Of a stretch of 19,345 bases of DNA, positions 7,119-14,841 are shown piece after piece. The DNA comes from Lentisphaeria bacterium UBA1732 (GTDB taxonomy: Bacteria; Verrucomicrobiota; Lentisphaeria; Victivallales; UBA1829). A program made the translations under genes and the position numbers. The stretch is from NCBI GenBank assembly GCA_002315855.1, contig DCIG01000025.1:1-19345 (forward strand), in the 5' to 3' direction. Below the pieces are notes generated by a model. That model did no database searches and was not told where the DNA came from. It saw only the letters and a program-made list of their open reading frames with translations. The stretch's first letter is position 1. Each line of letters starts with the position of its first letter.

Positions 7119-7777
7119 CCCCCTCGCTTCGGCGTTTCCTCTTTGGTATGCTTTTGCTGACTGCAATGCTGTCGGCCGCTCCTCTTTTTGCTCAGTTTTC
7201 CTCGGAAACCTACACCATTCTTCACAATTACGTTCTCCCTCAGTACGGCACAGATGAAGGCGATTTGGAATTCCTCATTTACGGGGCTTCCGCCGTCAAC
7301 AAAGGCGCCTCGATTTATCTCACTTCCCCGTTTATGGACATTGTGGGCAATGAAATCAAATCTTTGAAACAGATTACCACCGTTCAGTCGGGGGATAAAG
7401 TTCCCGTCCCTTATGATTTGGGCGCAAAATCCAAAATAATCCGCGACTTCTGGCAGAATCCGCTTTATTCGCACTCGCAGTCGTGGATTTTCGGAAACAA
7501 AGCCGTTTACGACAAAAATACGCGTGTTCTCTCCAGTGACGATAAAGCATTCTTCCGTTCCCGCCTCATGGATGCCGATGGAATCGGATTCGATGCTTTC
7601 CCCCAGAAAAAATTTATTCACGTCCGTTCAAATGTCCATGTCATCTTGCGAATCGACAGCGACCCCGGCGAAACTCCTCCCGCGGACATCACTTCCGATA
7701 ATTCTACTTCACAGACAACTTCCATTTCAGGGGCATCCTCGATGCCCCGAACGACGAAAGGACCCGACAAGCCATGA
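7085..7777 (+). CDS. LptC-like envelope protein
   Basis: A 230-residue exported or membrane-anchored protein. A basic N-terminus is followed by a hydrophobic segment at about 19-36, ending SAAPLFAQ, which could be an uncleaved anchor or a signal peptide cut after LFA. The body has beta-rich segments (LEFLIYGASAV, SWIFGNKAVYDKNTRVLSSDDKAFFRS, KFIHVRSNVHVILRI) of the pattern seen in LptC/OstA-type proteins, in which strands describe modified-LPS grooves. The C-terminal 40 residues are Ser/Thr/Pro-rich and probably disordered. It overlaps kdsC by 34 bp, and its stop overlaps the start of the LptA-like gene. Position between kdsC and lptA/lptB is the classical lptC position. Sequence similarity is weak, so the role (bridging the LptB2FG transporter to LptA) is inferred mainly from context. 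AAAGGA lies 8 nt before the ATG. Confidence 0.6.
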   Translation: MGKSHRKVLSLTPSLRRFLFGMLLLTAMLSAAPLFAQFSSETYTILHNYVLPQYGTDEGDLEFLIYGASAVNKGASIYLTSPFMDIVGNEIKSLKQITTVQSGDKVPVPYDLGAKSKIIRDFWQNPLYSHSQSWIFGNKAVYDKNTRVLSSDDKAFFRSRLMDADGIGFDAFPQKKFIHVRSNVHVILRIDSDPGETPPADITSDNSTSQTTSISGASSMPRTTKGPDKP

Positions 7778-8577
7778 TGTATTCATTCCGTTCCTCTATC
7801 CCCGCGATTTGCTTTGCCGTAGCCGCTCTTTGTTTCCCGGTCCCCGCCTCACTCCGCGCTCAAGCCGGACTTGGCAATATGTTCGGCAGTCTCCGCGGCA
7901 ATGGCGACGCGAAAACTCCCACCGTCATCACCGCCAACGCCATGGACGTTGACTTGGAAAACAACCTCACCACCTTGATTGGAAGCGTTGTGATCGATGA
8001 CGCAAAAACTCGCATCACTTGCGACAAAATGGTCATCTACTTTGAAGAAAAAGGCATGGACACCCTTACCGGAAAAACAGACTCTAAAGCCCCTGCTTCC
8101 GCCGTTTCCGGCGAGGAAAAAGCCAAAGAAACCGGCAAGCCCGCCGAAACGGTCAAGCCTGCTGAAACTGCAAAACCTGCCGCCAAGGACGATGAGGATG
8201 ACGAAAAACTCCCCGAAATGAAGTCCGTCAAAGACGATGAAGAAAGCACCAGCAAAAAAATTTCCAAAATCGTCTGCACTGGCGATGTCGTATACGTCAA
8301 ACGCGCCGACAAAACCTCGAATCCCAATGCCAAAGACGAAATCGCAACCGCCGACAAAGCGACCTACGACGTCGAAAAGGACATCATTGTCATGACCGGA
8401 AATCCTGTCATCCTCAAGGGAAAAGACAAAATGAACTGCGACCGTATCGACATCTTCATGAAAGAAGGAAACCGTATGCTTGCATACAATCCTGTTGTCC
8501 GGTACGTCGGCGACAGCGACCTCGGAAGCATTTCCGGTTCCTCTGATAAAAAAGCCTCAGGCGGAGCTGACAAATGA
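7774..8577 (+). CDS. lptA: LptA/OstA-like periplasmic LPS transport protein with an inserted acidic linker
   Basis: A 267-residue protein with a signal peptide (cut probably after SLRA, near residue 29). The OstA-type region starts at ITANAMDVDLENNLTTLIGSVVI and continues with ITCDKMVIYF. The second half (KIVCTGDVVYVKR, EIATADKATYDVEKDIIVMTG, VILKGKDKMNCDRIDIF) repeats the pattern. Between them, at about residues 103-162, lies a Lys/Glu/Asp/Pro/Ala-rich linker with KPAETVKPAETAKPA repeats and an acidic DDEDDE run, not a normal part of LptA. LptA bridges the periplasm by stacking beta-jellyrolls that pass LPS outward. The ATG overlaps the stop of the preceding gene, and its own stop overlaps lptB. 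Family assignment is good. Whether it spans the periplasm like the E. coli protein is inference. Confidence 0.78.
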   Translation: MMYSFRSSIPAICFAVAALCFPVPASLRAQAGLGNMFGSLRGNGDAKTPTVITANAMDVDLENNLTTLIGSVVIDDAKTRITCDKMVIYFEEKGMDTLTGKTDSKAPASAVSGEEKAKETGKPAETVKPAETAKPAAKDDEDDEKLPEMKSVKDDEESTSKKISKIVCTGDVVYVKRADKTSNPNAKDEIATADKATYDVEKDIIVMTGNPVILKGKDKMNCDRIDIFMKEGNRMLAYNPVVRYVGDSDLGSISGSSDKKASGGADK

Positions 8578-9359
8578 TGAATCCACGTTTCGATGAAACG
8601 ACCCTCATCCCGCAGGTCCCTGACACACAGAAGGACGAACTCCTGCTGGATGCTCGCGGTCTCTGCAAGGCTTATCGCGGTCGAAAGGTCGTCAACAACG
8701 TCAATCTCACGGTTCATCGCGGCGAAGTCGTTGGTCTCCTCGGTCCGAACGGCGCAGGAAAAACAACCAGCTTCTACATGATTACCGGCCTCATCAAACC
8801 GGATGCCGGCAAAGTCATGTTCAAAGGTCTGGATGTCTCTCAGTTCCCCATGTACCAGCGCGCACGCATGGGAATGGGCTATCTGGCTCAGGAACCCTCC
8901 ATCTTCCGCAAACTCACCGTCGAAGAAAACATTATGGCGATTTTGCAGACGCTGGACATCTCCCATGCGGAACGCAAACAGCGTCTTGCCGACCTGCTCC
9001 GACGTCTCGACCTCTCTCACCTCGCCAAGCAGAAAGCCATGACCCTCTCCGGCGGGGAACGCCGCCGTCTGGAAATCACGCGCGCTCTCGTAACCAATCC
9101 CGCGTTTATCCTGCTGGACGAGCCGTTCTCCGGCGTTGACCCCATTGTCGTGTTTGACATCCAGCAGATTATCCGCAAACTCCGCAACAGCGGCCTCGGT
9201 GTGCTGATTACGGACCACAATGTCCGCGAAACTCTCTCCTGCGTGGATCGTGCTTATCTGATGGCATCCGGCATTGTCTGCTGCGAAGGAAACTCCGATT
9301 ACCTGATTAACAGTGAACAGGCTCGCAAGATTTATCTTGGTCCTGCTTTCACCATGTGA
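8574..9359 (+). CDS. lptB: LPS export ABC transporter ATP-binding protein
   Basis: Cytoplasmic ATPase that powers LPS extraction from the inner membrane with LptF/LptG (not in this window). The 261 residues show Walker A GPNGAGKTT (57-65), Q-loop YLAQEPSIFRKLTVEENI, signature LSGGERRRLEITRAL, Walker B FILLDEPFSGVDPI and H-loop ITDHNVRETL. The EPSIFRKLTVEENI and DHNVRET strings are characteristic of LptB compared with other ABC ATPases. It has about 20 extra N-terminal residues compared with the usual ~240. ATG 8574 overlaps the preceding stop; a second Met follows directly. Last of the recognisable envelope genes in this operon. Confidence 0.94.
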   Translation: MMNPRFDETTLIPQVPDTQKDELLLDARGLCKAYRGRKVVNNVNLTVHRGEVVGLLGPNGAGKTTSFYMITGLIKPDAGKVMFKGLDVSQFPMYQRARMGMGYLAQEPSIFRKLTVEENIMAILQTLDISHAERKQRLADLLRRLDLSHLAKQKAMTLSGGERRRLEITRALVTNPAFILLDEPFSGVDPIVVFDIQQIIRKLRNSGLGVLITDHNVRETLSCVDRAYLMASGIVCCEGNSDYLINSEQARKIYLGPAFTM

Positions 9360-9381
9360 TTCTCCTCCGGGAGCTGAACTC

Positions 9382-9747
9382 ATGTCCATCGCTCATTCTG
9401 TCTTCATTTTATCGGTTTGCGACCTCCCGGCCTCCCGTCTTTTCTACCGCGACATTCTGGGGCTTGGCGATCCCTCGCTCGACAGCAATTTCTGGGTCGA
9501 ATTTTCTCTTTCAGAAGGTGCGTCATTCTGTTTGGAGCAGTCCGCGCAGATTCCACCGCCTCCCCCCGGACGCATTGCATGTCTGTTTGAAGTTCACTCC
9601 GTTGAAGAATTTCGCAAACGGTACGAAGACCATGGCTTTATCTCCGAGGCCGATTCTGCTCCTCATCAGATTTTCGGCATCAGCGCCTATGCTTTCACCG
9701 ACATCGAAAAAAACACCTTTTGGGTTACGGACGAACGCAGTAAATGA
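9382..9747 (+). CDS. VOC-fold (glyoxalase/bleomycin-resistance-like) protein
   Basis: A 121-residue single-domain protein of the vicinal oxygen chelate superfamily. The N-terminal HSVFILSVCDLPASRLFYRDILGL is the standard first beta-alpha-beta unit, and the second half ends with ISAYAFTDIEKNTFWVTDE, the matching second unit. Members bind a metal or small molecule as dimers; the substrate cannot be told from sequence. The start at 9382 has CGGGAG about 8-9 nt upstream, 22 bp after lptB. An earlier in-frame ATG inside lptB (9313) has no such support. Its stop overlaps the next ATG. Its place downstream of lptB suggests co-transcription, not a role in LPS transport. Confidence 0.8.
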   Translation: MSIAHSVFILSVCDLPASRLFYRDILGLGDPSLDSNFWVEFSLSEGASFCLEQSAQIPPPPPGRIACLFEVHSVEEFRKRYEDHGFISEADSAPHQIFGISAYAFTDIEKNTFWVTDERSK

Positions 9748-10664
9748 TCGGTAAACGGACACTCTTTTTCTCTCTGCTCTTCCTGTGCGGCGCATGGATG
9801 TTCCCTGCGCGGCTCTCGGCGCATCCTGATGCCGAAGCCCTGCCGGACACTTCCGGTCCCCTCACTTTTCTGGTGCCGGAAAAGCTGAAAAAAGCCGATT
9901 TCTTCCCTCCCGGACGCAAAACTCCCCTCTTTCAGAAAATTGAAGATGTCCAGCGTATCCTCGCGGACAAAAAAATGCCCCTCACCGTGGACTCCGTCTC
10001 GGTGTTTCAGGATGGTTTTCTGCTTCATTCCAATGCCACACCCGCTTTGGTGCGCTACATTCTGAAGTACAAACTTCTCTCCGACAAGCTCGTATGGTCG
10101 GAGGAAACCAAGGAAGACAAATCCGTTCAGTTCAAGGTGGAGACTGCCGATAAACAGCTTTTCTTCATCACATTCCCGAAGGAAAAATATCTTCTCGTTC
10201 AGCCGCTGATTCCCATGCGTGCCGTCCCGAAATTCGCCTGCCCCGGTCTCCTGAAACTGGTCCCCGACGATGCTCTGATTGCTTTCCTCTGGCCGAATCC
10301 CGGCGGCATTCCGGAGTACCCTCTGATGGGCGAACTCCAGTCCATTTCCATGTACGTGCGCTATCTGGCGGGCGAACCCCGTCCCGTTTACACGGAAATC
10401 GTCATGCCTGCAAATTCTCCGGAATCCGCGGCGAAAATTGCCGCTGCCTGCAAAGATTTTTTCGATGGTGTCTACAAAAACGCCTCGCGTCTCGGCAAAA
10501 TCCCCCGGTCCCTCGTGAATGCCTTTGTCGTCTCCTGCTCCGGCGATACGGCGAAAATCCATGTCTCCCTCACGGATGAACATGCTAAACTTTTCCTCAC
10601 GCTCTTCATGACCTCCCTCAGCAATGCCATTGAACCGTTTGCTCTCCCCGATAAGCTGAAATAA
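9744..10664 (+). CDS. Exported protein of unknown function
   Basis: I do not recognise this 306-residue protein. It has a clear signal peptide (basic MIGKR, hydrophobic core FFSLLFLCGAWMF, cleavage likely after RLSA near residue 26), so it is probably periplasmic or surface-located. The mature part has no further membrane span and no repeat. It has a segment with alternating hydrophobics and charged residues (VQRILADKKMPLTVDSVSVF), then VRYILKYKLL and a C-terminal SCSGDTAKIHVSLTDEHAKLF. The middle and end resemble proteins that carry two similar alpha/beta halves, but I cannot name a family. The ATG overlaps the stop of the VOC gene, so it is the last gene of the kdsA operon. An envelope role is suggested by context only. 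Confidence 0.7.
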   Translation: MIGKRTLFFSLLFLCGAWMFPARLSAHPDAEALPDTSGPLTFLVPEKLKKADFFPPGRKTPLFQKIEDVQRILADKKMPLTVDSVSVFQDGFLLHSNATPALVRYILKYKLLSDKLVWSEETKEDKSVQFKVETADKQLFFITFPKEKYLLVQPLIPMRAVPKFACPGLLKLVPDDALIAFLWPNPGGIPEYPLMGELQSISMYVRYLAGEPRPVYTEIVMPANSPESAAKIAAACKDFFDGVYKNASRLGKIPRSLVNAFVVSCSGDTAKIHVSLTDEHAKLFLTLFMTSLSNAIEPFALPDKLK

Positions 10665-10752
10665 TTCTCCTCTCCGGTTTTCCCGTTTCCCCGTCATTTC
10701 CTCGTTTTTTCCCGTTTTTTCAGCTTTTCTGAATGAAATCCAACGCGCGCGC
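10665..10752 (+). other. Pyrimidine-rich tract, possible Rho-dependent termination region
   Basis: The 60 bp after the last gene of the kdsA operon are almost all C and T on the plus strand (10665-10720), with few Gs. No GC-rich hairpin followed by Ts is visible. Such C-rich, G-poor RNA is what Rho binds, so this may be where the operon ends. This is inference from composition. Confidence 0.3.
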
Positions 10753-10781
10753 TTGCAATTCGCGCACACGCGCTTTATATT
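10753..10781 (+). promoter_or_regulatory. Predicted promoter of leuS
   Basis: -35 TTGCAA at 10753-10758, 17-bp spacer, -10 TATATT at 10776-10781. Start of transcription is expected near 10788, leaving a leader of about 170 nt. Confidence 0.65.
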
Positions 10782-10789
10782 TAAATAAC

Positions 10790-10855
10790 GGGCTGATGCC
10801 GAATCAGCTCTGCATCATCATTTTTTCAACCAATCTTCTTATTCGGAGCTGATTT
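10790..10855 (+). promoter_or_regulatory. leuS leader with two mutually exclusive hairpins and an 18-codon reading frame
   Basis: Hairpin 1: 10790-10797 pairs with 10803-10810 (8 pairs, one G-U; loop GCCGA). Hairpin 2: 10802-10810 (AATCAGCTC) pairs perfectly with 10846-10854 (GAGCTGATT) and can be extended to 12 pairs with two wobbles, followed by TTATTTG. The shared arm makes the two exclusive. The frame ATG 10796 to TGA 10850-10852 encodes MPNQLCIIIFSTNLLIRS, with three Leu and four Ile codons. A regulatory role is inference. No T-box sequence is visible, and the ATG lies only about 8 nt from the predicted transcript start, so translation of the peptide is uncertain. Confidence 0.4.
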
Positions 10856-10959
10856 TATTTGTCTGAAATTGGCTCTTCGGATTGACGTGGAGACAAGCCC
10901 CGAATATCCCCCGGACTTTCCCCGGTTCTCAATTCATTCCATCAACAAGGATTTACCTC

Positions 10960-13518
10960 ATGGACTACGATTTTTCCGCAATCGAAAAAAAGTGGCAGGC
11001 CTACTGGGATGCCCATGAAACGTTCAAAGCATCGGACGACTTTTCCAACAAAAATAAACTTTATGTCCTTGATATGTTTCCCTATCCCAGCGGCGCAGGT
11101 CTGCATGTAGGTCATCCGGAAGGCTACACCGCCACCGATATTTTCTGCCGCTACAAACGCATGAACGGCTTCAACGTCCTCCACCCCATGGGCTGGGACG
11201 CATTCGGACTTCCCGCTGAGCAGTACGCCATCGAAACAGGCACCCATCCCTCCGTTACCACGGCGAAAAACATTGCCACATTCAAGCGGCAGATCAAGTC
11301 CCTCGGCTTCAGCTACGACTGGTCTCGCGAAGTCAATACCACCGACCCGAAATATTTCCGCTGGACCCAGTGGATTTTCCTCCAGCTCTACAAAAAAGGG
11401 CTGGCATACATCGCCGAAGTCCCCGTCAACTGGTGTCCGGCTCTCGGCACGGTTCTGGCAAATGAAGAAGTCATCGACGGGCGCAGTGAACGCGGCAATC
11501 ACCCCGTCATCCGCCGCCCCATGAAGCAGTGGGTCCTGAAAATCACCGCATACGCCGAACGCCTCCTCGCCGACCTCGATGAACTCGACTGGCCGGAAGG
11601 CATCAAGGAAATGCAGCGCAACTGGATCGGACGCAGTGAAGGTGCCGAAGTCAAATTCCGGATCGATGGCCTCGACAAAACAGTTACGGTCTTCACCACT
11701 CGTCCTGACACCCTGTTCGGTGCCACATACATGGTGCTTTGCCCCGAACACGAACTCGTTGATGTCATCACCACCCCCGCTCAGAAAGCCGCCGTCGAGG
11801 AATACAAAAAAATCACCGCTTCCAAGAGCGATTTGGAGCGCACCGGTCTGAACAACGAGAAAACAGGCGCATTTACCGGCGCGTATGCCATCGACCCCGT
11901 CAACGGCAATAAGATTCCGATTTGGATTTCCGACTATGTGCTTTCCACCTACGGCACGGGGGCTATCATGGCTGTTCCCGCGCACGACACCCGCGACTTC
12001 GATTTCGCCGTCAAATTCGGCATTCCCGTCAAGTGCATCATCAATCCCGATCCTGCCGAAGCCGCAAAAGAAAAAATCGACTGCGAAGCCGTTCTGGCGG
12101 GCAAAGCCTGCTGGACGGGCGATGGCGTCTCCATCAACTCCGCCAATGACGACGGTCTCGACATCAATGGTCTGCATGTGCAGGAAGCCAAGGCGAAAAC
12201 CATCGACTGGCTTGCCGCTCGCGGCATTGGCAAGCGCACCGTCAACTACAAACTCCGCGACTGGCTTTTCAGCCGTCAGCGTTATTGGGGCGAACCTTTC
12301 CCCATCATCATCATGGACAGTGGTGAAATTCGCATGGTCCCCGAAGACCAGCTTCCTCTCACGCTCCCCGAACTCTCCGACTTCAAGCCCTCCGGAAACG
12401 GCGAATCTCCTCTGGCAAACGCCGGAGCATGGCTTGACTATGTCGACCCCGTTACGGGCGAACACGGACGCCGCGAAACCAATACCATGCCACAGTGGGC
12501 CGGTTCCTGCTGGTACTATCTCCGCTACATCGACCCGCACAACGACAAATGCTTTGTTGATCCCGAAAAGGAAAAATACTGGATGCCCGTTGACCTCTAT
12601 GTCGGCGGCGCGGAACACGCCGTCCTGCATCTGCTTTACGCTCGTTTCTGGCACAAAGTCCTTTACGATGCAGGTCTCGTTTCCACGAAAGAACCTTTCC
12701 ATCGTCTCATCAATCAGGGCATGATTCTCGGCACTTCCTACAAAGACAAACGCGGGGTGCTGATTCCCACCGATCAGGTCGATCTCTCCGGCGCGGAACC
12801 TGTCCTCAAGGCTACCGGCGAAAAGCTCACCGAATTTCCCGCAAAAATGTCCAAATCCCTCCGCAACGTGGTCAATCCTGACGATGTCGTCCGCGACTAC
12901 GGGGCTGACAGTATGCGCCTCTATGAAATGTTCATGGGTCCCTTGAAAGAAACCAAGCCTTGGAACACTCGCGGCGTGGAAGGTGTTTTCCGTTTCCTGA
13001 AGCGTTCCTGGCGCATGATCATGCAGACGCCCGTTACCGATGACCCCGTCCCCGCGAATCTGATGCGTCTGCTCCACACCACCATTCAGAAAGTTACCGA
13101 AGACACCGAAACTCTCTGCTTCAATACCGCAATCAGCCAGATGATGATTTTCCTCAATGACTTCGGCAAACTCGAAGCCATGCCTCGTGAAGCCGCTGAG
13201 ATTTACACGCGTCTCCTCGCTCCTTACGCCCCGCATATCGCTGAAGAAATGTGGGAATACCTCGGTCATAAGGACTCCATCGCCTATGCTCCGTGGCCCA
13301 AGGCGGACGAAGCTCACATGAAGGTCCGGGAAGTCGAAATCCTCGTTCAGATTTGCGGCAAGCCGAAAGCCCGCATTATGATGTCCCCGGAACTCTCCCC
13401 CGCCGAAATGGAGAAAGTCGCGCTCGCAGATGCCTCCGTCGCCGATGCGGTCGCAGGCAAAAAAATCGTCAAAGTCATTGCCGTTCCCGGACGCATTGTC
13501 AATATCGTCGCAAAATAA
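10960..13518 (+). CDS. leuS: Leucine-tRNA ligase
   Basis: Class I aminoacyl-tRNA synthetase charging tRNA-Leu, cytoplasmic. The 852-residue length is normal for the bacterial type. Seen in order: N-terminal YDFSAIEKKWQAYWD, HIGH-equivalent HVGH at 49-52, the CP1 editing domain with TTRPDTLFGATYMVLCPEH and the GTGAIMAVPAHDTRDFDF segment that includes the editing-site Asp, DWLFSRQRYWGEPFPI, WAGSCWYYLRY, the KMSKS loop at 629-633, and the C-terminal tRNA-binding domain ending VPGRIVNIVAK. The start at 10960 is chosen because it begins the conserved N-terminus and has AAGGA about 8 nt upstream; an upstream in-frame ATG at 10882 would add an unconserved 26-residue extension. Transcribed from its own promoter through a structured leader. 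Confidence 0.96.
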   Translation: MDYDFSAIEKKWQAYWDAHETFKASDDFSNKNKLYVLDMFPYPSGAGLHVGHPEGYTATDIFCRYKRMNGFNVLHPMGWDAFGLPAEQYAIETGTHPSVTTAKNIATFKRQIKSLGFSYDWSREVNTTDPKYFRWTQWIFLQLYKKGLAYIAEVPVNWCPALGTVLANEEVIDGRSERGNHPVIRRPMKQWVLKITAYAERLLADLDELDWPEGIKEMQRNWIGRSEGAEVKFRIDGLDKTVTVFTTRPDTLFGATYMVLCPEHELVDVITTPAQKAAVEEYKKITASKSDLERTGLNNEKTGAFTGAYAIDPVNGNKIPIWISDYVLSTYGTGAIMAVPAHDTRDFDFAVKFGIPVKCIINPDPAEAAKEKIDCEAVLAGKACWTGDGVSINSANDDGLDINGLHVQEAKAKTIDWLAARGIGKRTVNYKLRDWLFSRQRYWGEPFPIIIMDSGEIRMVPEDQLPLTLPELSDFKPSGNGESPLANAGAWLDYVDPVTGEHGRRETNTMPQWAGSCWYYLRYIDPHNDKCFVDPEKEKYWMPVDLYVGGAEHAVLHLLYARFWHKVLYDAGLVSTKEPFHRLINQGMILGTSYKDKRGVLIPTDQVDLSGAEPVLKATGEKLTEFPAKMSKSLRNVVNPDDVVRDYGADSMRLYEMFMGPLKETKPWNTRGVEGVFRFLKRSWRMIMQTPVTDDPVPANLMRLLHTTIQKVTEDTETLCFNTAISQMMIFLNDFGKLEAMPREAAEIYTRLLAPYAPHIAEEMWEYLGHKDSIAYAPWPKADEAHMKVREVEILVQICGKPKARIMMSPELSPAEMEKVALADASVADAVAGKKIVKVIAVPGRIVNIVAK

Positions 13519-13531
13519 GAACGTTTGGAAT

Positions 13532-13578
13532 TGGCATCTCCGTTCATTCGGCTCTTTCCCGTTTGGAACGGAATGCCA
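13532..13578 (+). repeat. Imperfect inverted repeat between leuS and the alcohol dehydrogenase
   Basis: TGGCATCTCCGTTC (13532-13545) and GAACGGAATGCCA (13566-13578) are complementary except for one unpaired base; the loop is 20 nt. No T-run follows, so it is not a standard terminator. It ends 5 nt before the AGGAG of the next gene and could affect mRNA stability or translation of that gene, or bind a regulator. The function is unknown. Confidence 0.5.
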
Positions 13579-13595
13579 TAATCAGGAGTCTTCAC

Positions 13596-14810
13596 ATGAT
13601 GGTTGCTCATGAACATCCGGACCGTGATTACATGGTCTTCTTTGAACACTACAAACCTGTCTGCATTGACCTGGGAACTGCCGCTTTTGCAAACCTTTCT
13701 GCGGAATTTCTGCTGTCTGACCCGCAGCCTGCTGTTACGTTCGTCATCGGCTCTTCTTCCTCCATTCAGAATGGCTCCTACAACGAAATGTCGCTCATGA
13801 TGCTCCGGAATCATCTTACGGCATCCATCATCAGCGGCATTCCATCCGAACCATCTCTTGACGATGTCCGCCGCATTGTGAATACGTTGAAGCAGGATGC
13901 CCCCAATGAGGTCGTGGCGATTGGCGGCGGCTCGGTCATTGATGCCGCAAAGGCCGCTTATCTCTCCTATCAGACAGGATTGGACGTCTCAGAACTTTTC
14001 GGCGCAAACGTCGCATCTTCACGCTTCCCGGACCGCAAATTCAAGTCGATTATTGCTGTCCCCACCACGGCCGGCACGGGGTCCGAAGTAACCCCCTATG
14101 CCTGTATTGTGGATTCCGCTTCCGGTGTCAAGCGTATGCTTTCCGAGAAGCAGATAATCCCCCGAATTGCTCTGATCAATCCCGATTACTGCATTACCAT
14201 GCCGCAGTCGCTCACCGTTTCCACAGCCATTGATGCCATGGTGCATTCCATCGAGGCTCTGCTGAATACTGCTCCCGCCGGAGTGGAAGCACTGTCCGAT
14301 TATTGGCCCGTTCGCGCTGTGGAACTGATTGTCAATGCGCTCCCCGATGCCGTCAACGACCCGAAAAACCAGCTCGCTCGCGAACACCTCTCTGTTGCGG
14401 CAACCTTGGGCGGCGCAGCCATTGCGGTACGCCCCACCAGCTTGCCTCACCTCACCAGTTTTTCGCTTTACGGCAAACTCCCTCACGGACTTGCGGTCGG
14501 TCTCCTTCTTCCGCCTTTCTGGCGTTACTATGCCGAACTCCCTCAGGTCGCGGAACAGACCATGAAACTCGCCGGGATTTTCCCTTCCGCCTCTGCCCGG
14601 ACCACGCCCGAAGACGTGATTTCCGCCGCAGAAGCGTTCATCGTCCGTTTCAGCGGAGTCCGCAGTCTTGCTTCTCTGGATTTCTTCACCCCTGATTTCG
14701 TGAAGAAGATTGCGGCGGATGCCGTCAAGAATCCCGTCAAGCTGCTTTCTGCGCCTCGCCCCGTTTCCGTTGAAGAAGCTCCCCGAATCATCGAATCCAT
14801 TCTTTCCTGA
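13596..14810 (+). CDS. Iron-containing (group III) alcohol dehydrogenase family protein
   Basis: NAD(P)-dependent oxidoreductase family with a divalent metal. The 404 residues show the nucleotide-binding GGGSVIDAAKA (from about 110), the PTTAGTGSEVTPYA loop, and the metal-site helix STAIDAMVHSIEA with Asp213 and His217. Later candidate ligands are His285 (LPHLTS) and His297 (LPHGLAV), 12 apart, where I expect about 14 in this family, so the loop seems two residues short. The substrate is not predictable: relatives act on propanediol, butanol, 4-hydroxybutyrate or phosphonoacetaldehyde. The neighbouring glycerate kinase would suit an aldehyde such as tartronate semialdehyde, but that is speculation. 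The start at 13596 is set by AGGAG 7 nt upstream; the open frame extending back into leuS is a shadow. It is 31 bp ahead of the glycerate kinase gene. Confidence 0.85.
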   Translation: MMVAHEHPDRDYMVFFEHYKPVCIDLGTAAFANLSAEFLLSDPQPAVTFVIGSSSSIQNGSYNEMSLMMLRNHLTASIISGIPSEPSLDDVRRIVNTLKQDAPNEVVAIGGGSVIDAAKAAYLSYQTGLDVSELFGANVASSRFPDRKFKSIIAVPTTAGTGSEVTPYACIVDSASGVKRMLSEKQIIPRIALINPDYCITMPQSLTVSTAIDAMVHSIEALLNTAPAGVEALSDYWPVRAVELIVNALPDAVNDPKNQLAREHLSVAATLGGAAIAVRPTSLPHLTSFSLYGKLPHGLAVGLLLPPFWRYYAELPQVAEQTMKLAGIFPSASARTTPEDVISAAEAFIVRFSGVRSLASLDFFTPDFVKKIAADAVKNPVKLLSAPRPVSVEEAPRIIESILS

Positions 14811-14841
14811 GTTCTGGGAAGTCGCTCATCACCTTATCCTC

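Noticed and set aside
10790..10959. T-box riboswitch upstream of leuS
   Set aside because: No T-box core sequence (AGGGTGG-type) and no antiterminator arrangement; the leader is too short for a standard T-box.
10942..13317. 791-codon open frame on the minus strand
   Set aside because: It is antisense to leuS, whose HVGH, KMSKS and editing motifs are intact. No recognisable domain, and the long frame follows from codon bias.
13532..13578. Intrinsic terminator after leuS
   Set aside because: Stem is good but no T-run follows, and the loop is 20 nt.
13293..13595. N-terminal extension of the alcohol dehydrogenase into leuS
   Set aside because: The extra residues are Arg/Ser-rich out-of-frame leuS sequence. 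AGGAG and the family N-terminus place the start at 13596.
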